Assembly (NCBI GenBank): GCA_021325495.1
Contig: JAJPGZ010000002.1
Location: 673,153 to 737,152, forward strand
Length of the DNA: 64,000 nt
DNA from: Spartobacteria bacterium
GTDB lineage: Bacteria; Verrucomicrobiota; Verrucomicrobiia; Chthoniobacterales; UBA10450
Reading direction: 5' to 3'
Position 1 is the first letter of the stretch. Every line of letters starts with the position of its first letter. Made by a program: the position numbers and the translations under genes. Positions 16,820 through 24,658 of the stretch are shown here, in pieces. The notes under the pieces were generated by a model, which searched no databases, had not been told where the DNA came from, and saw only the letters and a program-made list of their open reading frames with translations.

Positions 16820-18625
16820 ATGAACAGCACGATCTGGCGCGTCTTTGCCTATCTCAAGCGCTACCCGCTCCTCGCGTCCGGCATGCTCGCCTGCGCCATC
16901 GTTGGAACGTTGATGGTGATCGTGTTTCCGGTCGTGACGAAAGAAATTCTCGACGTCGTCATTCGCCAGCATCATCCGGAAAAATTGCTGCCGCTCGTTC
17001 TACTCGCTGTCCTGGCCGCGTTTTTACAGAACGGGCTCAACTCGCTCCGGCTCATTCTCAACAACACGTTCGAGCAGCGCGTCATCTTCGATCTGCGCAG
17101 CGATCTTTACTCGCACATTCAATTGCTCCCGCTGCGTTGGTTCGACAATCGCGCCACCGGCGATCTCATGACGCGATTGCTCGAAGACGTGACCGCGGTC
17201 GAGCGCGTTTTGATCGACGGCGTCGAGCAAGGCGTGGTCGCCGTGCTGCAAATGCTGCTCGTGTTCGCGATGATGTGTTACGTCAGTTTCAAGCTCACCT
17301 TGTTCGCGCTCAGCCCGGTGCCGTTTCTCGCCGCGGGCGCGCTTTGGTACACGCTCACCGCGCATCGGCGCTATCGATTGCAACGGCGCGCCTCGTCCGC
17401 CATGAACGCGCTGCTGCACGATAATCTTTCCGGCATTCGCCAAATCCGCAGCTTCGCGCGCGAGAAAGATGAGCACCGCCGCTTCAATCGCGTGAGCGAC
17501 GATCTTCGCCGCGCCACCCTCGTGGTCATGAAAGTGTGGGCGACCTATAACCCGTCGATGTATTTGATCGGCACGCTCGGCGTCATCATCACCGTCTTTG
17601 TCGGAACGCGCGCTGTGCTCGGCGGCACGATGCAGTTAGGCGATCTCGTCGCGTTTCTATTATTGACCGGATATCTTTACGAGCCGGTTGGAAAATTGCA
17701 TTCGCTCAATCAACTCCTCCAAGCCGGGCGCGCCGCGGGCGAACGCGTGTTCGAGATCATGGACGAACCGATCGAGTCCGGCTGGCTAACGAGTGGATCG
17801 ACATCGACCATCGCCGGCGATGTGCGCTACGAAGATGTCAGCTTCAGTTACGGCAGCGGCGCAAAACCCGCGCTCACTCACGTCACCTTTCACGCGCATC
17901 CCGGTGAGACCATCGCGCTCGTCGGCGCCACTGGCGCGGGCAAATCGACGCTCGTGAATTTGCTCGCGCGTTTTTACGAATTCAGCAGCGGGGAAATTTT
18001 GATCGATGGCAAATCGATTCGCGATTACGACCTGCGCCATCTGCGCGAATCGATCGGCGTGGTCACGCAGGAAAGTTTTCTCTTTAACGGCACTATTCGC
18101 GAAAATCTGCTCATGGGAAAACCGCAGGCGGACGATGTCGATCTTTGGCGCGCAATTGAAGCGGCGAACGCGCGCAGTTTCATCGAGCGGTTGCCTAACG
18201 GATTGGAAAGCATCGTGGGTGAGCGCGGCGTGAAGTTGAGCGTAGGCGAAAAGCAACGCGTCTCGATCGCGCGCGCGTTGCTGAAAGATCCGCCGATTTT
18301 GATTCTCGATGAAGCGACCGCGAGCGTGGACACCGCGACCGAGCGACTGATTCAGGAAGCGCTCGAGCATTTGATGGCGAACCGCACGTCAATCGTGATC
18401 GCGCATCGGCTTTCGACAATTGTGCGCGCGGACCAGATTCTCGTGCTCGATCACGGCCGCATCATCGAGCGCGGGAAACATGAAGAGCTCATCGCGCACG
18501 GCGGAAAATACGCGCGGCTGTGTCAGCAAAGTTTGCTCGAGACGCGCTCGTCGCCGGAACGCGATTCGTTAGGTGAAGAGGAAGTGGCGCTGGTAGATGC
18601 GCCCGACGAGCAGTTGTCGATCTAA
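16820..18625 (+). CDS. ABC transporter, MsbA-like fused permease/ATPase
   Basis: 601 residues. The N-terminal ABC type-1 exporter domain has about six helices (residues 15-310). A nucleotide-binding domain follows with Walker A GATGAGKST, Q-loop VVTQESFLFNG, signature LSVGEKQRVSIARAL, Walker B ILILDEATASVD and the H-loop IVIAHRLST. Domain order and length match MsbA-type lipid A-core flippases. A later LPS gene (waaA) supports a lipid A-bearing envelope, but a drug or peptide exporter cannot be excluded. The stop TAA shares its bases with the opposite-strand stop of the GYF protein (4-nt overlap). Confidence 0.88.
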   Translation: MNSTIWRVFAYLKRYPLLASGMLACAIVGTLMVIVFPVVTKEILDVVIRQHHPEKLLPLVLLAVLAAFLQNGLNSLRLILNNTFEQRVIFDLRSDLYSHIQLLPLRWFDNRATGDLMTRLLEDVTAVERVLIDGVEQGVVAVLQMLLVFAMMCYVSFKLTLFALSPVPFLAAGALWYTLTAHRRYRLQRRASSAMNALLHDNLSGIRQIRSFAREKDEHRRFNRVSDDLRRATLVVMKVWATYNPSMYLIGTLGVIITVFVGTRAVLGGTMQLGDLVAFLLLTGYLYEPVGKLHSLNQLLQAGRAAGERVFEIMDEPIESGWLTSGSTSTIAGDVRYEDVSFSYGSGAKPALTHVTFHAHPGETIALVGATGAGKSTLVNLLARFYEFSSGEILIDGKSIRDYDLRHLRESIGVVTQESFLFNGTIRENLLMGKPQADDVDLWRAIEAANARSFIERLPNGLESIVGERGVKLSVGEKQRVSIARALLKDPPILILDEATASVDTATERLIQEALEHLMANRTSIVIAHRLSTIVRADQILVLDHGRIIERGKHEELIAHGGKYARLCQQSLLETRSSPERDSLGEEEVALVDAPDEQLSI

Positions 18626-19161
18626 CGATTGCCTCCGAGCAATGCGTTGTGCTTTTGCTCGAGTTCTTGGTAACGCTGCTCCAGTTCCTGCAAGGCGCGA
18701 CGTTCCTCGGCGAGCGTCTGTTCGAGCTCGCGAATTTGTTCCCGCATCTTGATCTCGATTCCGGAAACATGCGGAGCGCTTTCCACAAGATCGACATCTT
18801 CCATGGCGGCGGCTCCCTCGAGCAATCCGGGGATGTCCTGCACGCGCGTGCGCGAACCATCGCAGGCATTGATGATGAACGTTTCGCCATCAATGTCGCC
18901 CAGCCTAACGAATTCCTGAATTGAGCCGAGCGTGGTCGGGCCGTAATAACGTTCGCTCGTCACTTCCACCAACCAATCCATCGCCAGCTGCGGCAACATC
19001 GGCGCTTTGATCCAGCTTACTTGATCGGTGGAGATGACATCGTGCGGCGCGACCTGCGCGCTCGCGGCCCAGCGTTCGAGTTGATCAAACGCGAGCGGCC
19101 CAAACATGCTGCCGTCTTCGAATTTCCGCAGAAACCATTGCTGCGTCTGCGGCTCGTCCAT
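18622..19161 (-). CDS. GYF_2-domain protein with C-terminal coiled coil
   Basis: 179 residues. An N-terminal GYF_2/DUF4339-like domain (QWFLRKFEDGSMFGPLAFDQL, residues 8-60) normally binds proline-rich peptides. A second similar segment follows (ERYYGPTTLGSIQEFVRLG, about 68-105). Residues about 135-175 form a Glu/Gln-rich heptad coiled coil (REQIRELEQTLAEERRALQE). No membrane segment is seen. It is convergent with the ABC transporter, and the two stops share CTAA. Function unknown; an adaptor role is plausible from the domains. Confidence 0.75.
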   Translation of the reverse strand: MDEPQTQQWFLRKFEDGSMFGPLAFDQLERWAASAQVAPHDVISTDQVSWIKAPMLPQLAMDWLVEVTSERYYGPTTLGSIQEFVRLGDIDGETFIINACDGSRTRVQDIPGLLEGAAAMEDVDLVESAPHVSGIEIKMREQIRELEQTLAEERRALQELEQRYQELEQKHNALLGGNR

Positions 19162-19164
19162 GCG

Positions 19165-19644
19165 CTATTCTCCCGAGCTCGACGGCGAAGGGGACGGTGA
19201 TGGCGGAATCATCAGGGTCTGCCCGGCCTGCAACTTCAAGGGGTTCTCGATGTGATTGTATTTCTGCAATTCGGTAATGGAAATGTTGTAGGTCTTCGCG
19301 ATGGAAGTGAGCGTTTCCCCGCGCGTAACGATGTGACTCGTGCCGCCGGCCGGCGAGGGCGCGGGAGTAGATGTCGATGTTGTGATTGTCGATCCTGCGG
19401 GTGAAGGGGCGCCTTCGCCGACCATCACGCCGGGCCGTGAGCTCGCATTCGCGCTGGAACTAAGTTGCTGCTGCAATTTCAAAATCTGCTGCGAAAGCAA
19501 ATCGATCTTCGTGTTCTGCTCCTCGATTTTTTTGGTGAGGACGTCGAGCTTGGCCTCGGCCGAAAAATTGGAGTCGGGCGGCGTTTGCGCGGAGGCGGCT
19601 CCGGCAAGGAGGCACGCGCAGAAGCAGACGAGGAGGCGCGACAT
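19165..19644 (-). CDS. Exported LysM protein with coiled coil
   Basis: 159 residues from an ATG at 19644. Signal peptide MSRLLVCFCACLLAGAASAQ, then a coiled-coil stretch (KLDVLTKKIEEQNTKIDLLSQ, broken here at its natural end), a Ser/Pro/Thr-rich linker with repeated SPAGS-like runs, and one C-terminal LysM (HIVTRGETLTSIAKTYNIS to LQAGQTLMIPPSP). It should attach to peptidoglycan in the periplasm. It ends 3 bp before the GYF gene on the same strand and is divergent from UBact, leaving 83 bp for two promoters. Confidence 0.8.
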   Translation of the reverse strand: MSRLLVCFCACLLAGAASAQTPPDSNFSAEAKLDVLTKKIEEQNTKIDLLSQQILKLQQQLSSSANASSRPGVMVGEGAPSPAGSTITTSTSTPAPSPAGGTSHIVTRGETLTSIAKTYNISITELQKYNHIENPLKLQAGQTLMIPPSPSPSPSSSGE

Positions 19645-19727
19645 GGTTCCGATTTTTGCATTCTGCGGTTTCGCTGGCAAGCACGCGCGCAATTTGCCTT
19701 TGCCGAGGTTCGCCCGTAATTTTTGTC

Positions 19728-19907
19728 ATGCCGGAGCGGATACAGAAACCGACGGAGCCCGCGGCGCCGTGGGGACCAAAACAGGGAGATGGCGATGGGC
19801 CGCGTTCGCCGGATGTATCGAGGCCCGATACAAAAGATTTGCTCAAGAAAATGCGCAAAGTCGATCCGAACCAATCGAAGCGGTATCGCCAGCGCACGGG
19901 CGAATAA
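19728..19907 (+). CDS. UBact, prokaryotic ubiquitin-like protein
   Basis: 59 residues, starting MPERIQKPTEP and ending SKRYRQRTGE. The disordered Pro/Gly/Asp-rich first half, the helix motif DTKDLLKKMRKVDP and the C-terminal RQRTGE match UBact, a Pup-like tag described for Verrucomicrobia, Nitrospirae and a few other phyla. The terminal Glu is already the form expected to be ligated to substrate lysines by a PafA-type ligase, so no deamidation should be needed. The stop TAA overlaps the prcB ATG (TAATG), implying coupled translation. No ligase (pafA), dop or ATPase (mpa/arc) gene is in the window. Confidence 0.93.
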   Translation: MPERIQKPTEPAAPWGPKQGDGDGPRSPDVSRPDTKDLLKKMRKVDPNQSKRYRQRTGE

Positions 19908-20731
19908 TGGAGCAACGCGCCATGGCGCTCGACCAATTCTCTCTCGGCAGCGGCGAAGATTTCCCGGCGCTTTTGCGGCGCAAAGGTTTGTTAGGCCAGC
20001 CGACTGCGATTGTCGATCTTGCGCGAGGCGGCGGGAGCTCCGCGATGACGCAAACGGAATCGACCACCATTCTCGCGTTTAAATTTTCGGGCGGCGTGCT
20101 CGTCGCCGGAGATCGGCGCGCGACTTCGGGACACACCGTGGTTTACGATCGCGCGGATAAAGTTCTCGAGATCGATCGACATTCGCTCATGGCCATTGCC
20201 GGTGTGCCGGCGACGGCGTGGGAGATGGCGCGCGTGCTCGAACATTCGTTTCAATATTTTCGCCGCACGCAATTGCAGGAAATGAGCGTGGACGGCAAGG
20301 TGCGCGCGCTGTCGAAATTGTTGCGCGATAATCTCGGCTTCGTCATGCAAGGCGTCGGCGTGGTAGTGCCGATTTTCGCCACTTACGATGGCAACTCGCA
20401 TCCCGAAGCGCGGTTGTATTTCTACGATGCGATGGGCGCGCAATTCGAAGCGGCCGATTACGCTGCGACCGGTTCGGGTTCGCCGGCGGTGCGCGGCATT
20501 TTGTATTACGAAAATAACTGGGGCGCGAAGCCGTTGAAGGATTTGAATGAAGATGAGGCGGTCTCGATTGCGTTGCGCGCGCTTAATACCGCGGCGGAAA
20601 CGGACACGGCTACGGGCGGGATCGATCGCACCGCGAAAATTTTTCCGGTGATCAAGACGGTGTCGCGCGACGGCATCACGACGTTGCCTAACGATAAGAT
20701 CGACAAGGTGTATAACGAGTCCGTCGCATGA
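19907..20731 (+). CDS. prcB: 20S proteasome subunit beta
   Basis: 274 residues. The chain carries an N-terminal propeptide of about 52 residues before TTILAFKF. With Thr53 as mature residue 1, Asp69 falls at position 17 and Lys85 at position 33, exactly the catalytic positions of proteasomal beta subunits. A GSGS near 189-192 fits the conserved serine loop. Autocleavage before Thr53 is therefore expected. It forms the inner rings of the degradation chamber with PrcA. It overlaps UBact by 1 nt and prcA by 4 nt. The ATG at 19922 (MALDQFS) is an alternative start. An 11-mer in the propeptide encodes VDLAR. Confidence 0.95.
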   Translation: MEQRAMALDQFSLGSGEDFPALLRRKGLLGQPTAIVDLARGGGSSAMTQTESTTILAFKFSGGVLVAGDRRATSGHTVVYDRADKVLEIDRHSLMAIAGVPATAWEMARVLEHSFQYFRRTQLQEMSVDGKVRALSKLLRDNLGFVMQGVGVVVPIFATYDGNSHPEARLYFYDAMGAQFEAADYAATGSGSPAVRGILYYENNWGAKPLKDLNEDEAVSIALRALNTAAETDTATGGIDRTAKIFPVIKTVSRDGITTLPNDKIDKVYNESVA

Positions 20732-21507
20732 TCGAAGAGCCGTATCGTTGGGTCGAAGCGATCGCGAACCGGCGCGAGTACGTCGAGACGCAACTTTCGT
20801 CCGGCAGCCCGATCGCGGCGTTGAGTTTTCGCGACGGCATTTTATTTCTCACGCTCGGTCGGAATCGCCAAAAGATTTTCGAGATTTACGATCGCATCGC
20901 CATGGGCGCGATCGGACATCCGGGCGACATCGAACGTTTACGCATGGCGGCGATCGAGCTCGCGAGCACGGAAGGATTTACGCGCTCGGCCGCGGATGTT
21001 TCGCTGCGGCGACTCGCGCATTATTCGCTCAGTCCGGTGATGAAGAACGCGTTCGAGCAAGTTTACGGCGCGCCGTTTTTGGCGCGGCTGGTGTTCGGCG
21101 AAATCGGACCCACGCCGGATGAAGATTTGTTTTTGCGAGTCGAGTATGACGGCGCGATCGCGACAAACGGAAGTGGCGGAGCTCCGGTGCGGCAACATTT
21201 CGCGGTCTTGAGCGCAACGACCGCGTCGAATGAATTAATGGAAACCTTCCTGCGCGATTCGTACAAGATCGACATGGAGTTGCGCGAGGCCGTGCGGGCG
21301 GCGCTCGATGCCTGGAGCGTCGGTCATCTCGGCGGCACCCGCAGCAACGGCGAGAAACAATTGCCCGACCGCGATGCGATCGCGAAACATCGCGACGAAC
21401 AACTCGCCACCGCCGGAATCGAAGCCGCTGTGCTCGAGCGTAACGCTAGTAGCGCCATCCGTTATCGCGCGCTCACCGACGAAGAAGCGCGCTCGCTTCT
21501 GGCCTAA
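20728..21507 (+). CDS. prcA: 20S proteasome subunit alpha
   Basis: 259 residues. It begins MIEEPYRWVEAIANRREYV, the gate-forming N-terminus, followed by the N-terminal-nucleophile-hydrolase-like body (PIAALSFRDGILFLTLG, RIAMGAIGHPGDIERLRMAA). There is no catalytic Thr, as expected for alpha. Alpha rings cap the core and dock the activator ATPase. ATGA overlap with prcB. The last codons and stop lie in a CCTAACGA word (21503-21510). The C-terminal third (HRDEQLATAGIEAAVLERN) looks partly disordered. Confidence 0.93.
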   Translation: MIEEPYRWVEAIANRREYVETQLSSGSPIAALSFRDGILFLTLGRNRQKIFEIYDRIAMGAIGHPGDIERLRMAAIELASTEGFTRSAADVSLRRLAHYSLSPVMKNAFEQVYGAPFLARLVFGEIGPTPDEDLFLRVEYDGAIATNGSGGAPVRQHFAVLSATTASNELMETFLRDSYKIDMELREAVRAALDAWSVGHLGGTRSNGEKQLPDRDAIAKHRDEQLATAGIEAAVLERNASSAIRYRALTDEEARSLLA

Positions 21508-21510
21508 CGA

Positions 21511-22314
21511 ATGGCCAGAGGATCACCACGACTCCGCGCGTTGCGCACGTTTCTGGCGTGGTGCGGCCTGGTCATGATGGCGGTGTCGATCATCTGGCTG
21601 GAGAGCATCGTGCCGGAAGCGCCCCGCGAAACGACCCGCCGGGTCGGACTAACTTTTCCAACGGTCGTCCTCGATCCCGGGCATGGCGGACAGGATTCGG
21701 GCGCGATGTGCGGAACCATGCTCGAGAAAGATCTGACGTTCGACGTCGCGCGCCGGTTAGATCGACAACTACAAGCGAAAGGATTGAACACGGTCATGAC
21801 GCGCATCGGCGACAGTTATGTCTCGCTGGCCGAGCGCGCCGCCCTAACGAATCGAGTGCAGGACTGCATCTTCGTCAGCATTCATTTCAACGAAGGCAAT
21901 AAAGAAGGAACCTCGACCGGCATCGAAACCTATTACGCCGACCATCAGGTCACGCCGGGCGCGCCGGTCATTCCGTGGCTGCCGTTTTTGGAACGCGCCG
22001 CGAGCCAGGCGCCGAATTTCGAGAGCCAGAGTCTGGCCGGATTCATCCAGGAAGCGCTCGTCGCGCACACGCAAGCCGTGAACCGCGGCACCAAGCCGCA
22101 ACAATATTATGTGATCGCGAACGTGCGACACCCGGCGGTGCTGGTCGAAGGCGGCTTTATCAACAACCAACTCGAGCTCGCGAAATTGGGCACCGAGCAA
22201 TATCGCGAGGAAATTGCGACCGCGATCTCGGAGGGCATCGTTCGTTACCGGGACTTATTGCAGCAGCGGCGGTCGCAGCTCGCGACGACGACGGGCAACG
22301 GCGGCGGCGAATAA
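21511..22314 (+). CDS. N-acetylmuramoyl-L-alanine amidase (Amidase_3)
   Basis: 267 residues. A transmembrane or signal segment at about residues 10-33 is followed by the zinc amidase domain: VVLDPGHGGQDSGA (zinc His), MLEKDLTFDVA (zinc Glu), FVSIHFNEG (zinc His) and VLVEGGFINN with the catalytic Glu. It cleaves the stem peptide from MurNAc, for cell separation or wall recycling. It begins 3 bp after prcA and so appears co-transcribed with the proteasome core. Confidence 0.9.
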   Translation: MARGSPRLRALRTFLAWCGLVMMAVSIIWLESIVPEAPRETTRRVGLTFPTVVLDPGHGGQDSGAMCGTMLEKDLTFDVARRLDRQLQAKGLNTVMTRIGDSYVSLAERAALTNRVQDCIFVSIHFNEGNKEGTSTGIETYYADHQVTPGAPVIPWLPFLERAASQAPNFESQSLAGFIQEALVAHTQAVNRGTKPQQYYVIANVRHPAVLVEGGFINNQLELAKLGTEQYREEIATAISEGIVRYRDLLQQRRSQLATTTGNGGGE

Positions 22315-22345
22315 GCGAGATGCGGGGGCGTCCAACAAGATCGAC

Positions 22346-23077
22346 ATGAACATTCGCCTCGGATTGGTGCTCACGCTCATCGCGGTCAACTCGGTCTTCG
22401 CGGACGATCAGGTCGCGCGCGCGCAGCAACAGTTGAAGGACCAGGGATTTTATTACGGCGAAATCACCGGCGAGAAAAATGCGGACACGACCGCAGCCAT
22501 CCGGCGATTCCAAATTCGCGGCGGTCTGCAGATCACCGGCGAATTGAACGATGAAACCTTGAAGGCGTTGACGGCTGCGGCTGCGAAATCGAATGTGCCT
22601 AACAAATCGGTTGCGGCGGTGACACCGCCGCCAATGCCGAATCGCGCGCAATCGCCGACTGTGAATTCGCGCACAGATTCGGAGCGATATCCGGAGGAAC
22701 AAGAGCCGCCGCCACAAGATCGACAAGTACCATCTCAGGTTTTTCCGGGACGTCCGGCGCCGAGCAGCGGTGGAAATTTCGCGCGCACTCCGTACGAGAA
22801 CGCGCCGCCCCAAGTGCAGGAGGACGTAATCGCGCGCGCGCAAAACAAACTGGCGAAGCGCGATCTCTATCGCGGCGCCGTCGACGGCATGGTCAATCCC
22901 GATTTCGAGTTTTCGTTGCGCGCCTATCAATCGCGCGTGGGTTTGCCAGCGACCGGGCGATTGGATTTGGCGACGCTGGCCGCGCTTGAATTATTGCCCG
23001 GCGCGAACCAACCGGTCTTCGTTCCGCATCGTCCATTGCGCGAAGAGCCGGTGCGCGGCGAGTGGGTCCGCCCGTAA
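22346..23077 (+). CDS. Exported protein with two peptidoglycan-binding domains
   Basis: 243 residues. Signal peptide MNIRLGLVLTLIAVNSVFA, then two PG_binding_1 three-helix domains: residues about 24-75 (QQQLKDQGFYYGEITG) and about 155-215 (ARAQNKLAKRDLYRGAVDGM), joined by a Pro/Ser-rich linker. No catalytic domain is seen. It lies 31 bp after the amidase and may target it or a partner to the wall. The start codon overlaps the end of an 11-mer copy (22337-22347), and the stop TAA overlaps another (23076-23086). Confidence 0.85.
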   Translation: MNIRLGLVLTLIAVNSVFADDQVARAQQQLKDQGFYYGEITGEKNADTTAAIRRFQIRGGLQITGELNDETLKALTAAAAKSNVPNKSVAAVTPPPMPNRAQSPTVNSRTDSERYPEEQEPPPQDRQVPSQVFPGRPAPSSGGNFARTPYENAPPQVQEDVIARAQNKLAKRDLYRGAVDGMVNPDFEFSLRAYQSRVGLPATGRLDLATLAALELLPGANQPVFVPHRPLREEPVRGEWVRP

Positions 23078-23092
23078 GATCGACAATCGAAT

Positions 23093-23899
23093 TCAGCGTT
23101 CGAATTGGACCGATTGTAATTCGGCGAAAACGGTGCCGACGAAGACCTGCGCTTCAATGCGCAGAAGGATGCGATCGCTATCGTCCGAAACCCAAATGGT
23201 GGCGCGGCGAAATTTTTTGTGCGGCTCGAGCTCAAGATTTTTGCCGACTTTATTGAGCCGCAGATCGAGTTTGATCGCATTGTAGGAACCGGCGCGCACC
23301 GAAATTTTTTCGCGGCCGGTGACGGTGACAGTGCCGAGATACGCGTTCGTTTCAGGATAGACGACGACGCGGTAGACGCTGCGATCTTTCAACGGCTGGC
23401 TGCGCAGATAGAGCAGGACCGATTGCAGATCGTTCAGGTTTGGAAAATCGAATCGCTTTGGTTTAGCGCCGCCGGCTGAACCATCATCACGCACGCGCGA
23501 GACACCGTTGTTGTTAAAGGAAAGATTGGTCGTGACCTTTTTGCCGCGAGTGATATCGACCTCTTTCGATTCGATCGGGCGCAAGTCGTTGGTGTCAACG
23601 ACCGACCGATAATTCACATCGTAACGCCAGAGCGCGCGCACGAAACCGACGGTGCGGCCGTTGCCTTCAATGACGCTGCGATTGTCCCCCGTGAGCGCGC
23701 AATGCACATCGGCGGTGGCGGCGGTGATGCCGCTCCAGCCGAAATTGTATTTCGCGCGCAACGGGCGCAGCGGCGGAAAATGGCCGGGCGGATCTTTCGT
23801 TAGGCTGTTCTGCCAATCAGCGGCGCCGGCCGAAAGCGAGAGAAGGACGAGGACGACAAAGGAAGATGTCGATCTTGCGAAGACGCTCCGGGTTCTCAT
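23093..23899 (-). CDS. DUF3108 family exported protein
   Basis: 268 residues. Signal peptide (SSFVVLVLLSLSAGAAD), then a beta-rich body matching DUF3108: LRAKYNFGWSGITAATADV, DVNYRSVVDTNDLRPIESKEVD, VYRVVVYPETNAYLGTVTV, and RRATIWVSDDSDRILLRIEA near the end. Family members are periplasmic and related to LolA-like or MlaD-neighbour lipid-handling folds; the function is unproven. The ATG follows only 13 bp after the terminator hairpin of the skp transcript, so its promoter must overlap that hairpin or lie inside skp. It is convergent with the peptidoglycan-binding gene. Confidence 0.8.
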   Translation of the reverse strand: MRTRSVFARSTSSFVVLVLLSLSAGAADWQNSLTKDPPGHFPPLRPLRAKYNFGWSGITAATADVHCALTGDNRSVIEGNGRTVGFVRALWRYDVNYRSVVDTNDLRPIESKEVDITRGKKVTTNLSFNNNGVSRVRDDGSAGGAKPKRFDFPNLNDLQSVLLYLRSQPLKDRSVYRVVVYPETNAYLGTVTVTGREKISVRAGSYNAIKLDLRLNKVGKNLELEPHKKFRRATIWVSDDSDRILLRIEAQVFVGTVFAELQSVQFER

Positions 23900-23912
23900 C
23901 CAGCCAAAAACA

Positions 23913-23946
23913 AAAACGCACGCGAGTTTGCGCCCGCGTGCGTTTT
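23913..23946 (-). terminator. Rho-independent terminator of the bamA-skp transcript
   Basis: AAAACGCACGCG (23913-23924) and CGCGTGCGTTTT (23935-23946) form a perfect 12-bp stem with a 10-nt loop. On the minus strand the hairpin is followed by a T-rich run (GTTTTTG). It lies just after the skp stop and just before the DUF3108 start. Confidence 0.85.
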
Positions 23947-23964
23947 GATTGCGAAAGAGTTTCG

Positions 23965-24603
23965 TTAGGGCTTTTTCGCCGCGGCAGGCGATGCGCTGGC
24001 GGCAGCGGCGGGCGCGGGTTTATCCGTGACCGTGGAGACGCGACCAGGTTTGTTCAAAACCGTGATGACGTCGCCGGTGAAATCAAAATTGTCCTTCGCA
24101 TACATGACGAGCGGGACGCCATTAAGGCTCATGCCCGATTTGTCGAAGACGAGGTCGAGGCCATTGGCCTTCACCTTGTCCATCACGATGTCGGTGATTT
24201 CCTTGACGATGCCTTCGCGCATGCGCAAGGCCTGTTCCTGCAATTGGCGTTCGCGGGTCTGGCGGAATTCGTTGATCTCGCGCTCCATGTTTTTGATGTT
24301 GGCGATCTTGTCGTCGCGCTCTTTCGCCTTTTGCGTTTTGGCGTCAGCGCTCAAGGCCGGGGCGTCGAGCTGCTTGTTCAGATTGTTGATCTCATCGAGC
24401 GCCTTTTTGTAAGCATCAGCGCGATCGTCGTATTCTTTTTTGGCCGCGTCTTTGGCTTCATTGATCTTCTTCTCGGCGTCTTTGGTCTTGGAGTATTCCT
24501 TGAACGCTTTATTCATGTCGACCGTGCCGACTTTAAGACCTTGCGCAAAAGCGCCGGGAGCGAGCAAGGAGACGCAGGCGGCAATAATCAGGAGCTGTTT
24601 CAT
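23965..24603 (-). CDS. skp: Skp/OmpH-type periplasmic chaperone
   Basis: 212 residues. Signal peptide MKQLLIIAACVSLLAPGAFAQ, then LKVGTVDMNKAFKEYSKTK and a long charged coiled coil, the tentacle of trimeric Skp, then the C-terminal strand LDLVFDKSGMSLNGVPLVMY. An Ala/Pro-rich tail ends AKKP. It holds unfolded outer-membrane proteins in the periplasm and hands them to BamA. It lies 55 bp after bamA on the same strand, the usual pairing. The stop TAA is part of a CCTAACGA word (23962-23969, minus strand). Confidence 0.92.
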   Translation of the reverse strand: MKQLLIIAACVSLLAPGAFAQGLKVGTVDMNKAFKEYSKTKDAEKKINEAKDAAKKEYDDRADAYKKALDEINNLNKQLDAPALSADAKTQKAKERDDKIANIKNMEREINEFRQTRERQLQEQALRMREGIVKEITDIVMDKVKANGLDLVFDKSGMSLNGVPLVMYAKDNFDFTGDVITVLNKPGRVSTVTDKPAPAAAASASPAAAKKP

Positions 24604-24658
24604 AAATTAAACGTGGTTGGATTTGGAACCGGCTTAGACCGGCAGTGCTAGTGTCCGT

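Noticed and set aside
19728..19907. Calling the small tag Pup
   Set aside because: Pup ends GGQ or GGE. RQRTGE with the LLKKMRKVDP helix matches UBact instead.
22160..22930. 256-residue minus-strand open frame under the amidase and peptidoglycan-binding genes
   Set aside because: It is the Arg-rich antisense shadow of two genes with clear domains and signal peptides.
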